Source of the DNA: JANXQE01 sp035651635
Lineage (GTDB): Bacteria; Verrucomicrobiota; Verrucomicrobiia; Limisphaerales; UBA8199
Length of the DNA: 38,404 nucleotides
NCBI GenBank assembly: GCA_035651635.1
Contig: DASRFK010000242.1
Coordinates: 1-38,404 of the forward strand
Direction: 5' to 3'
Shown: piece by piece, positions 32,948 to 38,404 of the stretch
Layout: every line of letters starts with the position of its first letter
How positions within the stretch are numbered: the first letter of the stretch is position 1
Program-made: the position numbers and the translations under genes
Notes under the pieces: model-generated
The model's database searches: none
The model's input: the letters and a program-made list of their open reading frames with translations, nothing else
What the model was told of the DNA's origin: nothing

Positions 32948-33000
32948 AAATGGTCGGGGCGGTGAGATTTGAACTCACGACCTTCTGAACCCCATTCAGA
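32948..33000 (-). repeat. att-like repeat C, within the intact tRNA-Pro gene
   Basis: Exact copy of repeats A and B. Here it is the 3' part of the complete tRNA gene plus 3 bp beyond CCA, so this copy also has a function in the tRNA. Confidence 0.9.
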
Positions 33001-33027
33001 CGCGCTACCAAGCTACGCTACGCCCCG
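32951..33027 (-). tRNA. tRNA-Pro(GGG), intact
   Basis: 77 nt including encoded CCA. The acceptor stem is CGGGGCG/CGCCCCG with discriminator A; D loop AGCTTGGTAG; anticodon stem TCTGA/TCAGA with loop ATGGGGT, so T33 then GGG then G37; T arm GTGAG-TTCAAAT-CTCAC. It matches bacterial tRNA-Pro closely. Its 3' part is the target of the repeats at 27211 and 28447. Confidence 0.96.
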
Positions 33028-33230
33028 AACCATTGCGGCGCGCCTGTCGGCGACCGCCTGAAGGAATATGGGGACGCGGATTAGGGATTTCAATCAAGAA
33101 AGCGAACGAAGAAAGCCCGAGTTGGTGAAAGTCCTCCAACACGAGTCCAGCAGCGACCCGCTCAAGGCCGTTACGCGGAGTTTCGACGCACCCAGGAAGC
33201 TCGGCAAAGTTTAAAGTGCTTTGGAATATT

Positions 33231-33262
33231 GGGGAGGCGGAGGCTTTGAGTCCCGCCTCCCC
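33231..33262 (-). terminator. 10-bp-stem hairpin after the VOC gene
   Basis: Perfect arms GGGGAGGCGG (33231-33240) and CCGCCTCCCC (33253-33262) with a 12-base loop, 11 bases beyond the VOC stop and before the tRNA gene on the same strand. No T-run follows, so termination is likely but not certain. Confidence 0.5.
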
Positions 33263-33273
33263 AGGTTCAAAGC

Positions 33274-33720
33274 TTACTTTTGTCCGGATGAGTCGACGCT
33301 CACCATCCAGCCAATGCCAAATCGATCCTCGAGCATGCCAAACCGCGGCGACCAAAACGTTTTGGCCAACGGCATTTCGACCTTACCGCCTGCGGAGAGG
33401 GCGGCGAAAACGCGATCGGCCTCGGCTTCGGTGGGAACCGAAATTGCCAGAGAGAAGCCTTCGAACTTTGGCTTTTCATTTGCACAACCGTCGGAGGCCA
33501 TGATCGTGGTCTGGCCGATTCGGACACTGGCATGCATGATCTTGTTTTCGAAACCCGGCGGCACCCGTCCCGGCGGGGGCGGTTCGGGACTCTCTTTGAA
33601 GCGCATCATCATCTGCACTTCGGCGCCCACGGCCTTGCGATAAAACTCAATGGCTTCTTCGCAAGAGCCATTAAAGAATAGATAAGGTTGGATTACTCGA
33701 TTGTCTTTGGTTGTCGTCAT
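33274..33720 (-). CDS. PhnB-like VOC-family protein
   Basis: 148 residues of the vicinal-oxygen-chelate (glyoxalase) fold, PhnB-like type: QPYLFFNGSCEEAIEFYRKA, VQMMMRFKESPEPPPPG, KIMHASVRIGQTTIMASDGC, LAISVPTEAEADRVFAALSA and TFWSPRFGMLEDRFGIGWMV. These are cytoplasmic proteins of varied or unknown activity; the family often lacks the full metal ligand set of true glyoxalases. ATG 33720 begins MTTTKDNRVIQPYL. Single gene, followed by the hairpin at 33231. It lies outside the repeat-bounded region and is probably a normal chromosomal gene. Confidence 0.88.
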   Translation of the reverse strand: MTTTKDNRVIQPYLFFNGSCEEAIEFYRKAVGAEVQMMMRFKESPEPPPPGRVPPGFENKIMHASVRIGQTTIMASDGCANEKPKFEGFSLAISVPTEAEADRVFAALSAGGKVEMPLAKTFWSPRFGMLEDRFGIGWMVSVDSSGQK

Positions 33721-33851
33721 AATGTTTTATGGATGTACGTTTCAGCAACTTTCATCTCTACGACGAACTAACCCGCTGGTCCAGGACAGGAATTGTGAAT
33801 TTTTTGCCCGGCAGAGTATCAGGGCATGGCGAACTCGGGGCTTCGGAAACT

Positions 33852-36800
33852 TTAGTTCGACCCTGTGCTCTCGGGCGGCCCGAGGTAGCTGGGCCGCAGC
33901 CCTCCGGTATCGACGAGCACGCGCTGCAACACGACGCCCGGGTCCACCATCCAGACTTTGAAAATGTGCAAGCCGGGTTGATCGATGGACTCCTGGGCGC
34001 GGATTTGGCGAACGCTGTTCTTAACCGTTTCTTCCCAGTCATGATTACCGTCGCCGGCGGTGTAGCTGCGCGGCACAACCGTTAGGACTCTTGGCTTCTC
34101 GGAGTCGACGGACAGGGCAATCCTGACCCCACGTTCCGGCGAATAGTTTAACGACGGCGACAATACCAGGGCGACCTCAACCAAGCCTGTGGTAGATAGA
34201 GAGGCGGCATACTCGAGGTACGGGGAATCCTGCGGCGGATGGGCCTCTGGTGCGGTGACAGGAAAAACCGAGACGGCCGAATCTGTTCGTCCATGATCGG
34301 GCAGCCGCTCCCAGCGAGCAAAAGAAGTGTCATGCTTTGCGCTGTAATGGGCTGCTTCGATGGCCAGGTAGCCGTCTGCCTCAACATATCCGTGGACCGC
34401 TTCCGACTTTGGCGGAGCTGAGTTAATGGCCTTGACCTCAAGAGTAACGGGTTGGGTGCCGGCTCCAGAGACTTTCAGAATGCCGGTTTTCCAGTCGGCC
34501 GGTGCATTCGTCCAATCCACGCTCACCCAGACTCGCGCATCTTCCGTTACCGTGCCGTGATTCGAGCTCACAACCAGCCAAGGGTCAGATGCACTAATTT
34601 GATAATCGAAACGAGCGCTCCCGCGATTAAAAATCTCAATGTAATGGCGGGCCTGTCCCCAACGGTAGAAGGGAGGCAGCACGGCCGTTTCTTGCGGGCC
34701 TGGCCAGGCCGAGGGTGAACCCTCGACTGCGACAGCGAGGGCAGGGGACGACGGCAACTCCAACGTCATTACCGCCGGAATATTATTGGTTGGTGGTTCC
34801 TGCCAATAAGTGTACCCGATGTGGGTTTGCGACATCAGATGGTTCCACTTACCACCGGCGAGTTGGTGATGGTAGTACTGCGTCAGGTCGGAATCGGCTT
34901 GAAATAATTGGCGCACCTTGGCCGCGAACTTATTGGCCGAGGCGCGTCCTTGAGCAGCGTAAAGGCGATTTTTCGCCGCGGTGATATACAGATCGTTGAG
35001 GATCGCACAGGCCTTGATGGGGTGTAACACGAGTTCAAAGAAAGCATCGCGGTACTCTGCCGGGAGCGCGTTCGAAACCGCCTCAGCCCGTTGGAGCAGA
35101 TTACCCCACTCAGCACTGATGCGCTCAGACTCGTCATAGTGGAGCAGGCTGAAGGTGTCCGGGTCGAGCAACTCGGGTTTGCGACGGCCATTGTACTTTG
35201 TGTATTTGGCGACCAGATCGGCAATTTCCCGGGCGTGTTCGACGCCAAACTCGCGCGCGGCCCACGCTTGCAGGTATTTATCGAGATCGTTCTGACTCCA
35301 GCGCTCGGGGTCCCAGGCCAAAGTGAGAAAAAACTCGATCGGCACCTCCATCGGTTTCAAGTCCCCGACGTTGACAATCCAAATCCGGTCGGCCTGGTAA
35401 TGATACGCGAGGTTCATTTGTTCCCAGATTTTCGGCAACGGAACCGTATTCAACCATTTGTAATTGCGCGGGCCGCCAACGTAATCGAAGTGATAGTAAA
35501 TGCCTGCGCCTCCAGGTCGTTGCCGCTCGGCGGGGGTGGGCAAGCGGCGAAGGTTACCCCAATTATCGTCGCACCAGAGCAATGTGACGTCGTCCGGAAC
35601 GCGCATGCCGCGTTCGAAGTAACCTTGCACCTCCTTATATAACGCCCAGACCTGCGGCACGGCCGAAAGGTTTGAGTTGAGCATCCCGCCGATCAGGCCG
35701 CGCTGGTCGGCGACGATGCGTTCGAGTAACGCGACGCTTTCGGTTTCGCTCATGGGTTCGTCGCCGTCGCCACGCATGCCCAAGGTGATGATCTTTTCGT
35801 AATCTTTGGTCCGCCGCAGACCTTCCGTCCAGAACTCGCGCAGCTTCACGTCGTTCTTGGAATAATCCCACGAGTGCGGGCCGTTGCCGGCGCGGGTCCA
35901 TTCCTTCCAGGCGCGCATCATTGGCTCGTGGTGGGATGTGCCCATGACGATCCCATATTCGTCGGCCAATTTGGCGTTGAGCGGGTCGTCGGTGGCAAAC
36001 GAATTGTTCCACATGGCCGGCCAGAGGAAGTTGGCATGCAACCGCAAGAGCAACTCGAAAACGTTCGTATAAAAGGCATGGTTGAAACCACCGAACTTTT
36101 CCTTGCTCCACCCGCTCAAGGCCGGGGCTTCGTCATTGAGAAAGATGCCGCGGTACTGAACAGCCGGAGGTCCCTCGAGGAAGCGCTCGGAGCTGACCCA
36201 AAGGGAATGTTGCTGTTTGACCGGAACATCGGCCCACCAATACCAGGGCGAGACGCCCATCTGTTCGGATAGTGTATAAAGCCCGTAGATGGTGCCGCGT
36301 TTATCGCTGCCGGCTACCACAAGGGCGCGGGCGACGCCGGGAAGCGGGTCGTTTACCACCTGGATCAACGACGCTTCCCATTTTCCGGAAAGGTCTGCCA
36401 CATCGATTTTATGGCGCCGAATCAGATCAGCCATCAGCGAGCTTTTGCCGATTGTGCCGACCAGCACGAGGTTTGAGCCAGTGGGCGAAGGAAGCCAAGG
36501 CGGCGTGAGCCCGGTAACGCGGGCCAGATCCGCCTGGAAATCGCGCGCGGCCCGGACAACACCAGGCCAGTCGTCGTTTGCGACGTAAATGGGCGCGACG
36601 GAATGTTCTTGCGCTAAGGGGAACGCGCCTGGGCCCGCTCTGAGTTGGACCAGTTGGGTTTGTCCGATGCCCGGAGCCGGGAAACAATAGAGTAATAGAA
36701 GTGCGCCCGCCCATAAGCGCAGGAGGGCTGGCACGGGAACAGAACTTGAAAGACCGAACCGGCCCAGGCCCGAGCAATTGGACGAGCGCGTCAAGTGATC

Positions 36801-36857
36801 AGCCAGCCGTCCTCCCCGTCGACAATCGATAAGTAAAGCCTGGTGAAAGCCTCTCAT
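33852..36857 (-). CDS. GH115-family alpha-glucuronidase
   Basis: 1001 residues from ATG 36857; the frame stays open for 68 more codons upstream without family character. A hydrophobic export stretch is at about residues 30-60 (LLRLWAGALLLLYCFPAPG), later than usual, so a downstream non-ATG start such as TTG 36794 is possible. GH115 features follow: YRGIFLNDEAPALSGWSKEK, then FGGFNHAFYTNVFELLLRLH, ANFLWPAMWNNSFATDDPLN, MGTSHHEPMMRAWKEW, MRGDGDEPMSETESVALLER, WCDDNWGNLRRLP and YYHFDYVGGPRNYKWLNTVP. A C-terminal beta domain begins at about YLAIEAAHYSAKHDTSFARW. GH115 enzymes remove (4-O-methyl)-glucuronic acid from xylan. The divergent SGNH gene supports a xylan-debranching role. Confidence 0.92.
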   Translation of the reverse strand: MRGFHQALLIDCRRGGRLADHLTRSSNCSGLGRFGLSSSVPVPALLRLWAGALLLLYCFPAPGIGQTQLVQLRAGPGAFPLAQEHSVAPIYVANDDWPGVVRAARDFQADLARVTGLTPPWLPSPTGSNLVLVGTIGKSSLMADLIRRHKIDVADLSGKWEASLIQVVNDPLPGVARALVVAGSDKRGTIYGLYTLSEQMGVSPWYWWADVPVKQQHSLWVSSERFLEGPPAVQYRGIFLNDEAPALSGWSKEKFGGFNHAFYTNVFELLLRLHANFLWPAMWNNSFATDDPLNAKLADEYGIVMGTSHHEPMMRAWKEWTRAGNGPHSWDYSKNDVKLREFWTEGLRRTKDYEKIITLGMRGDGDEPMSETESVALLERIVADQRGLIGGMLNSNLSAVPQVWALYKEVQGYFERGMRVPDDVTLLWCDDNWGNLRRLPTPAERQRPGGAGIYYHFDYVGGPRNYKWLNTVPLPKIWEQMNLAYHYQADRIWIVNVGDLKPMEVPIEFFLTLAWDPERWSQNDLDKYLQAWAAREFGVEHAREIADLVAKYTKYNGRRKPELLDPDTFSLLHYDESERISAEWGNLLQRAEAVSNALPAEYRDAFFELVLHPIKACAILNDLYITAAKNRLYAAQGRASANKFAAKVRQLFQADSDLTQYYHHQLAGGKWNHLMSQTHIGYTYWQEPPTNNIPAVMTLELPSSPALAVAVEGSPSAWPGPQETAVLPPFYRWGQARHYIEIFNRGSARFDYQISASDPWLVVSSNHGTVTEDARVWVSVDWTNAPADWKTGILKVSGAGTQPVTLEVKAINSAPPKSEAVHGYVEADGYLAIEAAHYSAKHDTSFARWERLPDHGRTDSAVSVFPVTAPEAHPPQDSPYLEYAASLSTTGLVEVALVLSPSLNYSPERGVRIALSVDSEKPRVLTVVPRSYTAGDGNHDWEETVKNSVRQIRAQESIDQPGLHIFKVWMVDPGVVLQRVLVDTGGLRPSYLGPPESTGSN

Positions 36858-37132
36858 GAAACGCAGAATTGTTGAGCACGAGAGTAGTGGCCGCCCTGCT
36901 GCTGGACAAGTTAAGGTTCGCCATCCATATCGAGGCCCCCAGATTCCGGGCAACCGCCGATGGAAGGGCCCAGAGGACGGCACCATCCTCACAACGTCGC
37001 TCTTTCCACTGTGGTCGCCTTGAATCTGCGGAAATCGCTTCCAGGCATTTGCTATATACAAACTGTCGGCGGGGGCGTGCGGGTTCCGTGATTAACTCTG
37101 GAACTTACCTGACGCCCTTGCTATGGTTGGGC

Positions 37133-38404
37133 GTGCGTCATTCAAGGTTCCTCACCTGTTGCCTGGCGTTAAACCTGTTTTCGGCCAATGCAGACCTGGT
37201 GCTCACCAATTTTAGCCAGGCGCGCTCGATCAAAATCATGCCGATCGGCGACTCGATTACCGACGATTGCTCGATCAATGGCGCCTGGCGACAGTATTTG
37301 CAGCCGCTGCTGGAATCCAATGGTTATCCTTTTACGTTTGTCGGCCGACAAAGCTCGGGCGCAGTGCCGCCTTTGTTCACAAAAATCAACCATGAGGGGT
37401 ATTGCGGCGCCGTGATCGCGGCCCCCGGTGTTTACGCAGTGCACGGTTATAGCCTCACCAATGCGTACCTTTTGAAGATTGTAGCCGATGCGTTGGCGGT
37501 GACGAATAATCGCCCGGACGTGGTACTGTTGCTGATTGGCACCAACGACATCGGACGCGGCCGCGATCCCTCCGAGGTTGCCACCAACGACATGGCGCAG
37601 TTGCTCGATCTAATCTTCACGAATGCACCAGGGGTTAATGTGATCCTCGCCAAGATCACATCGCTCCAAAGCGCAACTCTGACCGGAGCCAATTACGCGG
37701 ACTATGCGACGAACGTGCCGATTTACAATGCGGCTTTGCAGGCCACCGTCAATCAGCGCCATGCGGCGGGTCAAAACGTGTTCCTGGCGGATATGTTTTC
37801 GGCGGTGGATTACAACACCATGTTCCTATCGGATCACGTGCATCCCAATGCCACCGGGTTGAAAGCCATGGCCAATGAGTGGCTGACTCGGATTCGCGCC
37901 ATTACGGTCGCAACCAATCAAGTACTCACGAAGTTGATCCAGGCCGGGGAAGCGTGGCGGTATTCCGATACGGGGCTGGGCCTGGGCACTAACTGGTCTT
38001 CCGTGAGCTACGACGACAGCCATTGGAACAGCGGTCCGGCGCGGTTGGGGTATGGAGATCCCTCTGTCGCCACGGAAATCGGGTTCGGACCTGACCCGAC
38101 CAACAAATACATCACAACTTATTTTCGGCAAAGGTTCCAAGCGCCCTGGAACGTGGCGCTGACAAATCTCAACTTGCGCTTAGCGCATACGGGTGGAGTC
38201 GTGGTGTGGCTCAACGGGCAAGAGTTGTTTCGCACCAATATGCCAAGTGGCCCAATTACTTATACGACCCGGCCGCGGCAAATTATGGTCGGCTTTACGC
38301 CACAAGTTTTTTATCCGGCGAATATCCCAATGCGGGGTTTGCCCATCGGAACGAATGTGGTGGCGGTGGAAGTTCACCAAAACTTTCCTGCGAGCCCTGC
38401 TTTG
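37133..38404 (+). CDS. SGNH/GDSL hydrolase with C-terminal beta domain (3' end cut by window)
   Basis: At least 424 residues, open to the right edge. The SGNH blocks are clear: block I IKIMPIGDSITDDCSINGAW, with the catalytic Ser in GDS; block III LLLIGTNDIGRGRDP with the conserved Gly and Asn; and block V FLSDHVHPNATG with the catalytic Asp and His. Family members are esterases, commonly acetyl- or carbohydrate-esterases. From about residue 270 a second, beta-rich domain starts (WRYSDTGLGLGTNWSSVSYD, VVVWLNGQELFRTNMP), similar to the jelly-roll modules on secreted Verrucomicrobiota proteins. GTG 37133 gives a compact signal peptide (RHSRFLTCCLALNLFSANA); GTG 37088 is the alternative. It is divergent from the GH115 gene, which suggests shared regulation and action on xylan. 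Confidence 0.88.
   Translation, partial: MRHSRFLTCCLALNLFSANADLVLTNFSQARSIKIMPIGDSITDDCSINGAWRQYLQPLLESNGYPFTFVGRQSSGAVPPLFTKINHEGYCGAVIAAPGVYAVHGYSLTNAYLLKIVADALAVTNNRPDVVLLLIGTNDIGRGRDPSEVATNDMAQLLDLIFTNAPGVNVILAKITSLQSATLTGANYADYATNVPIYNAALQATVNQRHAAGQNVFLADMFSAVDYNTMFLSDHVHPNATGLKAMANEWLTRIRAITVATNQVLTKLIQAGEAWRYSDTGLGLGTNWSSVSYDDSHWNSGPARLGYGDPSVATEIGFGPDPTNKYITTYFRQRFQAPWNVALTNLNLRLAHTGGVVVWLNGQELFRTNMPSGPITYTTRPRQIMVGFTPQVFYPANIPMRGLPIGTNVVAVEVHQNFPASPAL

Larger units (their letters stand above)
27211..33000. mobile_element. two tandem tRNA-Pro-associated inserted segments (integrase not found)
   Basis: Three exact 53-bp copies of the tRNA-Pro(GGG) 3' part, in the same orientation, bound segments of 1236 bp (27211-28446) and 4501 bp (28447-32947). 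Segment 1 holds an intact UPF0175/DUF3368 pair. Segment 2 begins with a collapsed remnant of a similar pair and also holds a ParD/ParE pair and a SWIM-SNF2 ATPase. The tRNA gene at the right end is complete, as expected after integration into a tRNA 3' part. Neither segment encodes a recombinase, so the elements are either remnants or depend on an integrase elsewhere. Bounds are those of the repeats. Confidence 0.65.

Noticed and set aside
32796..33011. Minus-strand 71-codon frame with the same NGVQKVVSSNLTAPT peptide
   Set aside because: It reads through the real tRNA-Pro gene and its flank, so it is not a protein.

Overview
The window looks like chromosomal DNA from a Gram-negative bacterium, most plausibly Verrucomicrobiota (Pedosphaera/Limisphaerales-like). 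This is inferred from gene families, not from a marker gene. The pointers are a DUF2723 membrane protein with a TPR tail, a ThuA-like secreted protein, a large Ig/beta-helix/DUF11 surface protein, a TonB receptor operon with a YfiR-family protein and two histidine kinases, a GH115 glucuronidase beside an SGNH esterase, and several non-coding dispersed repeats.

Layout. 1-4.5 kb: a co-directional envelope-glycan block (DUF2723-TPR protein cut by the left edge, a GT4 glycosyltransferase, a WecA/TagO-like polyprenyl-phosphate glycosyl-1-phosphate transferase). 4.5-6.3 kb: a convergent ClC-type chloride channel/transporter with CBS domains. 6.4-6.7 kb: a 110-bp tandem repeat with GC-rich palindromes. 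6.75-13.3 kb: methionyl-tRNA synthetase, ThuA-like protein, DUF1638 protein, UroD-like (MtaA/CmuA-type) methyltransferase, secreted Dabb-domain protein, a small basic DNA-binding-like protein and a DUF2007 protein. Four short MITE-like elements with related ends lie between 8.3 and 13.6 kb. 13.6-14.2 kb is a long gene-free leader.

14.2-24.9 kb is one tight operon: TonB-dependent receptor, 1299-residue DUF11/beta-helix exported protein, YfiR-family periplasmic protein, membrane sensor kinase and a REC-PAS-HK-REC hybrid kinase. It reads as a surface sensing/uptake unit coupled to a phosphorelay.

25.6-33.0 kb is the accessory region. It holds a frameshifted PIN toxin gene, a RelB-like/PemK toxin-antitoxin pair, an intact UPF0175/DUF3368 pair, a collapsed remnant of a second UPF0175/DUF3368 pair, a ParD/ParE pair and a SWIM-SNF2 ATPase. 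Three perfect 53-bp direct repeats (27211, 28447, 32948) divide the right-hand part into segments of 1236 and 4501 bp. Each repeat is the 3' part of tRNA-Pro(GGG), from the anticodon stem through CCA plus 3 bp. Only the right-hand copy belongs to a complete tRNA gene. This is the expected footprint of successive tRNA-targeted integrations, but no integrase gene is present between the repeats. It is the most unusual structure in the window.

33.2-38.4 kb: a PhnB-like VOC protein, then a GH115 alpha-glucuronidase gene divergent from an SGNH/GDSL hydrolase gene that runs off the right edge. This pair suggests debranching of glucuronoxylan.
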